Part shown: positions 1-6,531 of the stretch, piece by piece
How positions within the stretch are numbered: the first letter of the stretch is position 1
How the letters are laid out: the number at the start of each line of letters is the position of its first letter
DNA from: Bacteroidota bacterium
Lineage (GTDB): Bacteria > Bacteroidota > Bacteroidia > Flavobacteriales > Weeksellaceae
Assembly: GCA_023419095.1 (NCBI GenBank)
Contig: JAEZYN010000056.1
Location: forward strand, 1-11,567
Reading direction: 5' to 3'
Length of the DNA: 11,567 nucleotides
Notes under the pieces: model-generated
Told to the model about the DNA's origin: nothing
Seen by the model: only the letters and a program-made list of their open reading frames with translations
The model's database searches: none
Program-made: the position numbers and the translations under genes

Positions 1-589
1 CATTTAACTCATTAAGCAAAAATGCTTTGTAGTCATTTTCCTTATTTCCTTCGGCAAGCTGTTGCTTTGCCAGGCTAAGCTCACGGCTTATTTTTTTAAA
101 TTCAGCAAAATGATTTTGGTATTTTGAAATTAGGTTTTTGTTGCCTGAAAGTCCGTCAATGATCCGGAACTGATATTCTTCACTAAACAGGTTTGAAGTT
201 TCAAACTGGGAATGGATATCAATCAGATTTGCTGACAGGTTCCGAAGAATGTCCAGCGTCAACGGCACGTCATTTACAAAGGCCCGCGACTTACCATTAG
301 GCAACACTTCGCGTCGGATGATCGTGTGTTTATCGAAATCGAGGTCGTATTCTTCGAAGAAAGGTTTTAAATTTTCGCCCACTTCGAACTCGGCTTCCAC
401 TACACTTTTAGTCTCGCTGTTCTGAAGTGATTTCAGGTCGGCACGTTCACCCAAAATCAAACGCAAAGCGCCCAAAATAATAGATTTACCCGCGCCTGTT
501 TCACCCGTGATGACCTGTAAACCGTTGTTTAAAGTAATCTCCAGAGAGTCAATAAGCGCGAAATTTTGAATAAAAATTCTGGAAAGCAT
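1..589 (-). CDS. recN: DNA repair protein RecN, N-terminal part (cut by window edge)
   Basis: RecN is an SMC-like ATPase that acts in the cytoplasm in recombinational repair of double-strand breaks. Only the first 196 codons are in the window; the gene continues off the left edge. Residues 1-10 (MLSRIFIQNF) give the typical RecN/SMC start, and a Walker A motif GETGAGKS lies at about residues 29-36. The stretch LILGERAD (about 45-51) and the Q-loop-like DIHSQFE (about 124-130) follow, as expected for the ABC-type head. The helical region from about residue 155 should be the start of the coiled-coil arm. The start ATG at 589-587 puts the family's first residues in place. The gene lies 94 bases downstream of porD, with a candidate terminator and a candidate -7 element in the gap, so it may have its own promoter. 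The family assignment is secure; the C-terminal half with Walker B cannot be seen. Confidence 0.95.
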   Translation of the reverse strand, partial: MLSRIFIQNFALIDSLEITLNNGLQVITGETGAGKSIILGALRLILGERADLKSLQNSETKSVVEAEFEVGENLKPFFEEYDLDFDKHTIIRREVLPNGKSRAFVNDVPLTLDILRNLSANLIDIHSQFETSNLFSEEYQFRIIDGLSGNKNLISKYQNHFAEFKKISRELSLAKQQLAEGNKENDYKAFLLNELN

Positions 590-633
590 AGATCTAATAG
601 CAGTTTTGCCGATGTTTTTGCGTGAAGTGAACG

Positions 634-641
634 CAAATTTA
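634..641 (-). promoter_or_regulatory. Candidate -7 promoter element for recN
   Basis: On the minus strand this reads TAAATTTG, an exact match to the Bacteroidota -7 consensus TAnnTTTG, 44 bases before the recN ATG. No convincing TTG -33 element sits 17-23 bases upstream, so the call rests on the -7 match and on its place just after a candidate terminator. Confidence 0.4.
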
Positions 642-649
642 AGGAAATT

Positions 650-684
650 TAAAAGAGTTGCGCCCATCCGCCAGCGGCAGACGC
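650..684 (-). terminator. Candidate intrinsic terminator after porD
   Basis: Read on the minus strand, bases 684-660 can fold into a roughly 10-bp stem with one bulged A and a CTGG loop. Several pairs are G-U. The first stem base is the last base of the porD stop codon. A modest U-rich tail (CTCTTTT) follows. The core CCGC/GCGG is clear, but the tail is weaker than in a textbook terminator. It would separate porD transcription from recN. Confidence 0.4.
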
Positions 685-1589
685 TATTTCCACTTATTCC
701 ATTTACTGTCGATTTCGCGCGGAGCGAGGATGACGAAAAGCGCTTTCAGATCCGCCATATTTATGTTGGCATTGTTTCCGTTGCTGAAAATATCGAAAAT
801 TTCCTGCTTTTTAGTATCAATGAAGATGTTCACCGGATAGTTCATCTGGAAATTATTCTCGTAATTTTTAAGCTGCAGCAGCGCGTCAGCCACGATTTTC
901 CTGCCCGAACTCTGGTCCTGCTTGCCCATATTGTCAAGACCGGCGCGGTGATACGTATAGAAAATATTTCGCAGTGTATTCTGTTCCGGTTTCAGGATAT
1001 TGTCAATCAATGCGCCGCGTGTCCGCGTTCCATCCATCACAGACCAACCGCTAAAGTTCTGGTTTTGTGAATTATTGCTGATTTTTTGGGCTTTCTCAAA
1101 CCACTGCTGTCCGCCACGAACCTGGAAGCTGTCAGCATCATAACCTAAGATCGTGTAAACATAAAAGCTCACCACATCAATCAGGTTTTTGCCGGAAAAC
1201 TGTCTTTCATTAAAAACTAAATTTTCATTTTCCGTATAATCAAAACCGAAATTGGTATCATTAATATTAAGCAAAGGCGTCTCATACGTGGTGTTGAACA
1301 CGGGCCGCACGGCCTGCACCACGATGCTGCCTTTGAAACTGCCGCTTCCGCTGCGCTCTGAAAGCACTATAGCAAAGTTGCATTTGATCTTTTCGAAATT
1401 CTGCAGTTTCTTGCCCGTCCAACTGGTATTGTTGATGAAATCGCGCAGGTTTTTTTCTAAAGTCTTGTAAACCTGCGTATTGCTGCCGCCCAATTGCTGC
1501 GCGTTTACCTGCACATTGGCGAGCAATTCCTGCGCTGAACTAAGTTGAAAAGCAAATATCGCGATGAATATGGTAAATAATTTTTTCAT
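684..1589 (-). CDS. porD: PorD / DUF4835 family secreted protein (type IX secretion-associated)
   Basis: A 301-residue protein with an N-terminal Sec signal peptide: residues 1-3 MKK, a hydrophobic core to about residue 16, and a likely signal peptidase I site after LSSA (residue 19), followed by QELLANVQVNAQQ. The mature protein should be periplasmic or outer-membrane associated. The pattern NVQVNAQQLGGSNTQVYKTLE near the mature start, the central LSFYVYTILGYDAD-like region (here VVSFYVYTILGYDAD) and the C-terminal ILAPREIDSKWNKW match the DUF4835 family. Current databases often label that family type IX secretion protein PorD; its molecular role is not well established. The start at 1589 was preferred over an upstream in-frame ATG at 1649 because it places the signal peptide correctly and the longer form would overlap coaBC. 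It follows coaBC by 28 bases, probably in the same transcript. The family is quite sure; the mechanistic role is open. Confidence 0.88.
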   Translation of the reverse strand: MKKLFTIFIAIFAFQLSSAQELLANVQVNAQQLGGSNTQVYKTLEKNLRDFINNTSWTGKKLQNFEKIKCNFAIVLSERSGSGSFKGSIVVQAVRPVFNTTYETPLLNINDTNFGFDYTENENLVFNERQFSGKNLIDVVSFYVYTILGYDADSFQVRGGQQWFEKAQKISNNSQNQNFSGWSVMDGTRTRGALIDNILKPEQNTLRNIFYTYHRAGLDNMGKQDQSSGRKIVADALLQLKNYENNFQMNYPVNIFIDTKKQEIFDIFSNGNNANINMADLKALFVILAPREIDSKWNKWK

Positions 1590-1617
1590 AGTAAGATTTC
1601 TAAAACGGAAAAATAGT

Positions 1618-2817
1618 CTAATTATTTGACAGACGCATTTCGATGGCATCCAGGATGTCTTTAGCCACTTCGTTTTTAGTTTTTTGTGGAAAAACGAGTT
1701 CTTCGGTTTTGGTTATTATTTTTATTTTGTTCGTGTCGCCACCGAAGCCCGCGCCTTCGTCCCGAAGTGAATTCAAAACAATCATATCAAGGTTTTTCTT
1801 TAAGAGTTTAGCCTTGGCATTTTCTTCTTCATTCTGGGTTTCAAGTGCGAAACCGACCATAAACTGATGGTTTTTCTGGTCCCCGAGCGTCTTCAGTATA
1901 TCCGGATTTTTTACGAGTTCAATCGTTAATGAATCTTCGCTTTTTTTAATTTTTTCAGTCGCGATATTTTTGGGGGCATAATCCGCTACAGCAGCGCTCG
2001 CGATGAGGATGTCTGTTTCGTCAAAATATTTTAATGCGGTACCCAGCATCTCGCGCGCTGATGTAATTTTTTGAAAGTTAATGTTTTCGTGGACAGTACT
2101 GAGATTTGTAGGTCCTGAAATTAAAATCACATTCGCGCCGCGCTGCGCAGCTGCTTCCGCAAGTGCAAAACCCATTTTTCCCGACGAATAGTTTCCGATA
2201 AAACGCACAGGATCAATAGCTTCGTAAGTTGGACCGGCCGTAACTAAAACCGTTTTACCCGCCAAGCTTTTAGACGCATTAAAAAATCCTTCGATGTGGC
2301 TGACAATCGTTTCAGGTTCGGCCATACGTCCCTGGCCATGGAGACCGCTGGCGAGTTCGCCAGTTTCTGCCGGAATGATGATGTGGCCGAAATCTTCCGC
2401 AAGTTCAAGATTTTGTTTTGTTGATGGATGAACGTACATATCCAGATCCATCGCCGGCGCAATGAAAACCGGACATTTCGCCGACATGTAGGTGGCCAGC
2501 ACAAGATTATCACAGAGTCCATGCACCATCTTACCCAACGTATTTGCGGTACACGGCGCGATCAGCAAGACATCGGCCCAAAGCGCGAATTCAACATGGT
2601 TATTCCAGGTTCCGTTTTCAGAATAAAAATCAGAATAAACCGGATTTTTAGAAAGCGTGGAAAGCGTGAGTTTAGAGACAAAATTTACGGCTGGAGGTGT
2701 CATCAGCACCTGTACTTCCGCACCTTTTTTTACCAGATTCCGGATGAGAATATTGATTTTGTAGGCCGCAATGCCGCCCGAAACGCAAATGAGAATCTTT
2801 TTTCCCTGAATGGCCAT
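1618..2817 (-). CDS. coaBC: Bifunctional phosphopantothenoylcysteine decarboxylase / phosphopantothenate-cysteine ligase
   Basis: CoaBC makes 4'-phosphopantetheine for coenzyme A: the C-terminal CoaB half joins 4'-phosphopantothenate to cysteine using CTP, and the N-terminal FMN-binding CoaC half decarboxylates the product. The 399-residue length is normal. CoaC half (about 1-180): VSGGIAAYK at 12-20, catalytic His74 in NNHVEFALWAD, IAPCTANTLGKM around 86-97, PAMDLDMY at 121-128, and GELASGLHGQGRM at 153-165. CoaB half (about 186-399): TAGPTYEAIDPVRFIGNYSS (193 on) and GKMG, SAAVADYAPKN at 274-284, EKIKK at 288-292, KNPDIL at 303-308. Two E. coli active-site residues differ: Asn125 is Asp124 here and Cys158 is Ser157 here. 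The ATG at 2817 is preferred over an upstream in-frame ATG because it starts at the family's usual first residues. It lies just downstream of the rpoZ terminator, so it needs a promoter within 2818-2881; only a weak -7-like TAAATTCG (2845-2838) was seen. Confidence 0.96.
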   Translation of the reverse strand: MAIQGKKILICVSGGIAAYKINILIRNLVKKGAEVQVLMTPPAVNFVSKLTLSTLSKNPVYSDFYSENGTWNNHVEFALWADVLLIAPCTANTLGKMVHGLCDNLVLATYMSAKCPVFIAPAMDLDMYVHPSTKQNLELAEDFGHIIIPAETGELASGLHGQGRMAEPETIVSHIEGFFNASKSLAGKTVLVTAGPTYEAIDPVRFIGNYSSGKMGFALAEAAAQRGANVILISGPTNLSTVHENINFQKITSAREMLGTALKYFDETDILIASAAVADYAPKNIATEKIKKSEDSLTIELVKNPDILKTLGDQKNHQFMVGFALETQNEEENAKAKLLKKNLDMIVLNSLRDEGAGFGGDTNKIKIITKTEELVFPQKTKNEVAKDILDAIEMRLSNN

Positions 2818-2881
2818 ATTGTATTTTCTTCGCTGAACGAATTTAGTTAAAATTTGAGAAACCCTCCGCCGGATTTGACGT

Positions 2882-2916
2882 AAAAAAACCACAGCTAGCG
2901 CATTGCTCTGTGGTTT
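2882..2916 (-). terminator. Intrinsic terminator downstream of rpoZ
   Basis: Bases 2886-2894 (AAACCACAG on the plus strand) pair perfectly with 2908-2916 (CTGTGGTTT), giving a 9-bp stem with a 13-base loop. Read on the minus strand, the stem ends in a run of seven T at 2888-2882. It starts 23 bases after the rpoZ stop and lies before coaBC, so it should end the bamD/rpoZ transcript. On the plus strand no T-run follows, so it works in one direction only. Confidence 0.85.
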
Positions 2917-2938
2917 GTCTTATTTGGGAAGATATATC

Positions 2939-3265
2939 TTAGTTCGTTTTCTCGTCTGTGTGACGGAAGTAAATCTCCCCGTCCAGCCACTCACGAATTG
3001 CGATGGAAGTTGGCTTTGGCAGTTTTTCGTAATGCTTTGAAATCTCGATCTGTTCGCGGTTTTCAAAAACTTCCTCAAGTGTTGAGTTATGCACCGCAAA
3101 TTCATCCAGTTTGTTGTGAAGTTCAGAGCGGATTTCAGCATTGACCTGCTCGGCTCTTTTGCCCATAATCACAATGGCTTCGTAGATTGAACCCACATTT
3201 TCCTCAATTTTATCTCTATCGTACGTTATCGTACTCAGTTCGGCTTTAGAATCTTTAGCGCTCAT
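2939..3265 (-). CDS. rpoZ: DNA-directed RNA polymerase omega subunit (Bacteroidota type)
   Basis: A 108-residue protein of the omega/Rpb6 family, which helps assemble and stabilise RNA polymerase by holding the beta' subunit. The core omega region is about residues 18-56, with GSIYEAIVIMGKRAEQVN at 25-42 aligning with the conserved helix of omega (the R-A-x-Q motif). The C-terminal part is a lineage-specific extension with LPKPTSIAIREWLDGEIYFR at 82-101. It is longer than E. coli omega (91 residues), which fits the Bacteroidota form. The ATG at 3265 was chosen; an in-frame TTG further upstream at 3298 would overlap the promoter element. It lies 42 bases downstream of bamD, in the order seen in related genomes, and is followed by a clear terminator. 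The family call is good but rests on a short domain. Confidence 0.85.
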   Translation of the reverse strand: MSAKDSKAELSTITYDRDKIEENVGSIYEAIVIMGKRAEQVNAEIRSELHNKLDEFAVHNSTLEEVFENREQIEISKHYEKLPKPTSIAIREWLDGEIYFRHTDEKTN

Positions 3266-3295
3266 TTTCAGTAGATTGGTGTTAATTAAAGTTTG

Positions 3296-3326
3296 CAAAT
3301 ATACGGCTTATTTCCGAATATTGAAA
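3296..3326 (-). promoter_or_regulatory. Candidate promoter for rpoZ
   Basis: On the minus strand TATATTTG (3303-3296) matches the Bacteroidota -7 consensus TAnnTTTG exactly. A near-match to the -33 element, TTTC (3326-3323), lies 19 bases upstream, within the 17-23 base spacing reported for flavobacteria. The -33 part lies inside the end of bamD. It would let rpoZ be transcribed independently of bamD, with a leader of about 25 bases. Confidence 0.55.
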
Positions 3327-4282
3327 GTGGCCGCAGGCGGCGGTGTTGCCTGCACAGCACTATCACGCGCAATCTGCTGCGCTTTTTTCTCTGCCTGTTG
3401 CTGGTCGCGTTCGGCATTCTGTCTCGCTTCCTCTGCCTGCTGGCGGTCCTGTAATTCTTTCTTGCGCGTTTCTACACGCTGTTCCAGTTCAAGAAATGCT
3501 TCTCTTTCCTTCAAAAGTTTTGCGCGTAAATCTGCAGCGGTTTTTCCGTTTTCTGAACCGGCATAATCTCTTTCAACCTGCTTTGTGTAAGCAATTGCAT
3601 TTTCGATCCGGTCTTTTTTTAGATCGTAAACAGAATTCACAGCCAACTCATATTTTGATCTTAAAATATACTCATGAATTTTAGGCGCCAACTTCGTACT
3701 AGGATAATCGTAAAGCACATTTTCAAATGCTACACTTGCCGCTTTATGATCGGCCATTTTGTAGTATTGACGCGCATTTTCATATGCTTTGAACTCCAGT
3801 TTGTACGTCAGTTCATCAATAAGCGTGTTGATGTTTTTCGACTTTTCAGAATTCGGATAGTTGTTCAGAAAGTTTTGTAACTCATTGATGGCAAGTTCGG
3901 TACTTGTCTGGTCGAGGTTGTAATCCATCGAACCTTCGTAAAAGCACAGCGCCGACATATACGCAGCGTCTTCAGCGCGCGGATCCTGCGGAAATGTTAC
4001 CGAAAAGTTCTTAAACTGATGCCCTGCAAGTTTGTAATTTTTGTCGTAATAATTGGCGTAAGCCGAGTTGTAAACCACAGTGGGTGCGTCATCGGTCCCG
4101 GCCACGAGATTCGAAAGTCTTTCGTACAGCGCCAAGGCGTTTGTCCACTTTTTATTTTCGAAATTCTCGTTTGCTACTTTTAAGATATAGTCTTTATCAG
4201 CACTTTTCATGGCCAGTTCCTGCTGGCGGTTGCAGGCTGAGATTGCAAAAAACGCAACCAGAACTATCAAATATTTTCTCAT
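3308..4282 (-). CDS. bamD: Outer membrane assembly lipoprotein BamD
   Basis: A 324-residue lipoprotein of the BAM complex, which inserts beta-barrel proteins into the outer membrane; it sits on the periplasmic face. The signal sequence (residues 1-16) ends in the lipobox ISAC with the acylated Cys17. TPR-like helical repeats run from about residue 30 to 240, with pairs such as FENKKWTNALALYERL (about 41-56), YDKNYKLAGHQFKNFSVTFP (79-98), ELAINELQNFLNNYPNS (129-145) and HKAASVAFENVLYDYPST (179-196). From about 252 to 308 there is a Glu/Gln/Arg-rich segment predicted to be a coiled coil, then a short Pro/Ala tail. E. coli BamD is about 245 residues and lacks this tail. A promoter-like element lies upstream at 4331-4338, and rpoZ follows 42 bases downstream. 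The family call is firm; the role of the C-terminal coil is unknown. Confidence 0.93.
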   Translation of the reverse strand: MRKYLIVLVAFFAISACNRQQELAMKSADKDYILKVANENFENKKWTNALALYERLSNLVAGTDDAPTVVYNSAYANYYDKNYKLAGHQFKNFSVTFPQDPRAEDAAYMSALCFYEGSMDYNLDQTSTELAINELQNFLNNYPNSEKSKNINTLIDELTYKLEFKAYENARQYYKMADHKAASVAFENVLYDYPSTKLAPKIHEYILRSKYELAVNSVYDLKKDRIENAIAYTKQVERDYAGSENGKTAADLRAKLLKEREAFLELEQRVETRKKELQDRQQAEEARQNAERDQQQAEKKAQQIARDSAVQATPPPAATFNIRK

Positions 4283-4417
4283 AAACCTATCCCGGCAGAA
4301 AAAAAATTAAGGTTTCTGCGCTTCAGTCTGCAAAAATAGATTTTTTTTGCCAATTGATTTTTATTTAAGATTATTTAACTTAAAAGTATTAAACCTCATC
4401 AATATTTTAAATTTTTC
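4283..4417. other. 135-base intergenic region between tetR and bamD
   Basis: No gene was found here. It holds the leader and candidate promoter of bamD, an imperfect hairpin GCAGAA (4295-4300) / TTCTGC (4314-4319) in the bamD leader, and the copy TTTAACTTAAAA at 4374-4385 that also occurs in the tetR operator region (5072-5083). No convincing terminator for tetR was seen. Confidence 0.6.
4331..4338 (-). promoter_or_regulatory. Candidate -7 promoter element for bamD
   Basis: The minus strand reads TATTTTTG, an exact TAnnTTTG match, 48 bases upstream of the bamD ATG. A TTG is present upstream but only 12 bases away, short of the usual 17-23, so the -33 element is missing or unusual. Confidence 0.45.
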
Positions 4418-5044
4418 CTACCTTGTTTTATAGCCCAAAAGTGCAAAAACAGCCACTAGAAGATTCGCCAGCATCTTCGATTCGGCATTTTTCAGATAGT
4501 CTTCCTCTTTCTCCGGCAGATATATTTCATAAAAATTTTTGTTTCGTATAACAAACAGCGACGAGCCTAAAATAATGGTGAGAATGTCTTCCGCTTTCGG
4601 CGCGTACGTGAAAACTCCGCTGGCGACGCCTTTTTTCACCACATCATCAATTTTAGCGGTGAAAGTGGTGTAGAAATCGAGTAGATCATCTTTCAGGTGT
4701 TCGGTATGCCGAAGTTCCTGTGTTACAAAACCGTGGAAATAATTGTATTTAAATAACTGGCTTACAACATGTTTTACAAGCTCTTTCATTTGAACTTCGG
4801 GTTTTGCATCTTTGATTCCCTCGGCAAATTCGGCAAAAGTTTCACGGGTTTTTTGTACGCGATATCGGTACAGATAAGACATCATTTTCTCTTTGGACCC
4901 GAAGTAATACGAAATCATGGCCACATTGATGTTAGCCTGTGAAGAAATATCGCGGATCGAAGTTCCCTCAAAACCTTTTTTGGCGATCAACTTCTCAGCG
5001 ACATCCAAAATATGTATCTGTTTATCCGAAAATTTCTTTTTCAT
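4418..5044 (-). CDS. TetR/AcrR family transcriptional regulator
   Basis: A 208-residue one-component DNA-binding repressor. The N-terminal TetR domain spans about residues 8-56: ILDVAEKLIAKKGFEGTSIRDI leads into the helix-turn-helix, ending in the signature recognition helix INVAMISYYFGSKEKMM at 39-55. The C-terminal ligand-binding and dimer domain (about 65-205) is all-helical and does not reveal the ligand. The length is normal for the family. It is transcribed divergently from the tatD-tcdA-rnpA run across 78 bases that contain a perfect 19-bp palindrome over its likely promoter, so autorepression is expected. No efflux pump or catabolic gene lies next to it, so the neighbours do not name a target beyond itself and possibly tatD. 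The ATG at 5044 gives the usual short N-terminus. Confidence 0.93.
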   Translation of the reverse strand: MKKKFSDKQIHILDVAEKLIAKKGFEGTSIRDISSQANINVAMISYYFGSKEKMMSYLYRYRVQKTRETFAEFAEGIKDAKPEVQMKELVKHVVSQLFKYNYFHGFVTQELRHTEHLKDDLLDFYTTFTAKIDDVVKKGVASGVFTYAPKAEDILTIILGSSLFVIRNKNFYEIYLPEKEEDYLKNAESKMLANLLVAVFALLGYKTR

Positions 5045-5058
5045 TTTTGTATTTTTAG

Positions 5059-5090
5059 TAAAGTTAAAAATTTTAACTTAAAAAATCAAA
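5059..5090 (-). promoter_or_regulatory. Candidate promoter of the TetR-family gene
   Basis: On the minus strand TTTG (5090-5087) serves as -33 and TAACTTTA (5066-5059) as -7, separated by 20 bases. The -7 matches TAnnTTTG except for the last base. The distance to the ATG leaves a very short leader of roughly 8 bases. The operator palindrome overlaps the spacer and the -7. Confidence 0.45.
5061..5079. promoter_or_regulatory. Candidate TetR operator (perfect 19-bp palindrome)
   Basis: AAGTTAAAAATTTTAACTT has perfect 9-base arms around a single central base. Size and symmetry suit a TetR dimer. It overlaps the -7 and spacer of the best tetR promoter candidate, where binding would block transcription. 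It is AT-rich, so chance symmetry cannot be excluded without comparison. Confidence 0.5.
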
Positions 5091-5099
5091 CAAATGTTT
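5088..5099. promoter_or_regulatory. Second short inverted repeat in the tetR/tatD divergent region
   Basis: AAACAAATGTTT has 5-base arms AAACA and TGTTT around two bases. It overlaps the candidate -33 of tetR and lies closer to tatD. It could be a second regulator site or an alternative TetR operator. Confidence 0.3.
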
Positions 5100-5122
5100 A
5101 ATAATCGGAGTTAATTAAATTA

Positions 5123-5758
5123 ATGCACTATTTCGATTTTCATCACCACAATTTCAGTTCAAATTCTGGAATTTATAACCTGAAATTTACAGATTCGCTG
5201 CCGGAAGGTTATTTCTCAGCGGGTATCCATCCTGACTCAACAAGCAAAAATCTGGATCTCCAACTTGAGTGGCTCGCGGATGCAGCGGCGAACAACAGAT
5301 GTGTCGCCATCGGAGAATGCGGCCTGGATGCCCGGTATGATAATTTCAGTTTGCAGATGGAAGTCTTTAAAAACCAAATCAGTCTTGCCAATAAAATCCG
5401 GAAACCGCTGATTATTCACTGCGTCAAAAGTTTTCCGGAAATCATCGAAATGTCGCGTAAGGCTGAAGTTCCGGTTATAATTCATGGTTTCAATAAACGC
5501 AAAACGATTGGCGATGCACTTCTTCAGCGACACTTTATGCTAAGTTTTGGCAAATCACTTCTGTATAATGTAAATTTGCAAACCTTTTTTAAAGAAATTC
5601 CGCCGGACCGATTCTTTATTGAGACAGATTCAGCCAAGGTTGAAATCGAAGATCTTTATCTGAAAGCGGCGGAACTAAAAAAAGTGACTGTTGAAGAATT
5701 AAACCTTCAGATCACTGAGAATTTAAAATCGATAAATTTCCCTTTTGAAAATGGATAA
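5123..5758 (+). CDS. TatD family metal-dependent hydrolase (short form)
   Basis: A 211-residue member of the TatD amidohydrolase-like family, TIM-barrel metallohydrolases linked to 3'-5' DNase activity. All expected metal ligands can be seen: HxH as His7 and His9 in DFHHHN, Glu65 in AIGECGLD, His99 in KPLIIHC, His121 in VIIHGF, and Asp169 in FIETDS. AGIHP at 33-37 is also typical. It is about 50 residues shorter than the usual 255-265, mainly through shortened loops, yet the active site is complete. The stop overlaps the tcdA start by 8 bases, so the two are translationally coupled. It is transcribed divergently from the TetR gene. No clear promoter for it was found. The substrate is unknown; the family call is firm. 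Confidence 0.9.
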   Translation: MHYFDFHHHNFSSNSGIYNLKFTDSLPEGYFSAGIHPDSTSKNLDLQLEWLADAAANNRCVAIGECGLDARYDNFSLQMEVFKNQISLANKIRKPLIIHCVKSFPEIIEMSRKAEVPVIIHGFNKRKTIGDALLQRHFMLSFGKSLLYNVNLQTFFKEIPPDRFFIETDSAKVEIEDLYLKAAELKKVTVEELNLQITENLKSINFPFENG

Positions 5759-6509
5759 AAACTGGTTAGAACGCACCGAACTTTTGGTGAAAGAGCACGG
5801 AATTGCAAAACTGAAGTGCGCAAACCTGCTGGTAGTGGGACTTGGCGGCGTAGGTTCTTTCGCTGCGGAATTCCTGGCCCGGGCTGGAGTGGGAAAACTC
5901 ACCATCGTTGATGGCGATACTGTAGATCTGACCAATATTAACAGGCAATTGCCGGCGCTTCACTCCACTGTTGGACAAAGTAAGGTAGAACTTGTGGCAC
6001 AGCGTCTGCGGGACATCAATCCGGAAATAGAACTGACGGAAATAAACGAATTTCTTACGCCAGAAAAAATGGAAGCAGTAATTGGAGACGACACATTCGA
6101 TTATGTGCTGGACTGCATCGACAGCGTGACGCCGAAGATTGAACTGATAAAAGCCGCCAAACGCAAACGCATAAAAGTCGTAAGCTGTATGGGTGCCGGC
6201 GGAAAAATAAATCCGGCAAAAGTGATGGTGCGAGACATCAGCAAAACCTACAACTGTTTTCTCGCGCGTCAGGTTCGTAAACGCCTGAAAGCGGATAAAA
6301 TCGACAAAGGCGTGCGCTGCGTATTTTCGAATGAAATTCAGGACGAAGAAAGTCTGAAAATGACCGACGGAAGTAATTATAAACGTTCGTTTTACGGGAC
6401 TATCAGCTACATTCCGGCTATTTTTGGGCTGTACGCCGCCGCGGAAGTAATCAATTATCTTATTGAAAAAAATACCGAACCGTCACCCAATTCAGATTTA
6501 AAAAAATAA
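5751..6509 (+). CDS. tcdA: tRNA threonylcarbamoyladenosine dehydratase (TcdA/CsdL)
   Basis: A 252-residue E1-like (ThiF/MoeB fold) enzyme that uses ATP to convert t6A at tRNA position 37 to its cyclic form ct6A, in the cytoplasm. The nucleotide-binding motif VVGLGGVGSFAAE lies at 28-40, followed by IVDGDTVDLTNINRQLPA at 52-69 with the conserved Asp and Arg of ATP-activating E1-like folds. The TcdA-specific SCMGAGGKINP lies at 145-155, then LARQVRKRLK at 171-180 and GVRCVFSNE at 187-195, matching the family's V-F-S-x-E motif. No zinc Cys pairs typical of MoeB were seen, which supports TcdA. The ATG at 5751 overlaps the end of the tatD-like gene by 8 bases; an in-frame TTG two codons earlier is less likely. 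rnpA follows after 22 bases. Confidence 0.92.
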   Translation: MDKNWLERTELLVKEHGIAKLKCANLLVVGLGGVGSFAAEFLARAGVGKLTIVDGDTVDLTNINRQLPALHSTVGQSKVELVAQRLRDINPEIELTEINEFLTPEKMEAVIGDDTFDYVLDCIDSVTPKIELIKAAKRKRIKVVSCMGAGGKINPAKVMVRDISKTYNCFLARQVRKRLKADKIDKGVRCVFSNEIQDEESLKMTDGSNYKRSFYGTISYIPAIFGLYAAAEVINYLIEKNTEPSPNSDLKK

Positions 6510-6531
6510 AAGCAGCCATTATATTTAAACT

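Noticed and set aside
606..1070. Open plus-strand frame of 154 codons opposite porD
   Set aside because: It lies antisense to a well-supported signal-peptide protein, has no recognisable motif or promoter, and looks like a reading-frame shadow.
2818..2892. Longer CoaBC starting at an upstream ATG near 2892
   Set aside because: The added 25 residues fall in the rpoZ terminator and the family starts at the ATG at 2817.
3266..3298. Extended TTG start for rpoZ
   Set aside because: It would lie right at the candidate promoter and adds residues not typical of omega; the ATG at 3265 is better.
4295..4319. GCAGAA/TTCTGC hairpin in the bamD leader as a riboswitch or terminator
   Set aside because: A 6-bp stem with a large loop and no following T-run is too weak to call.
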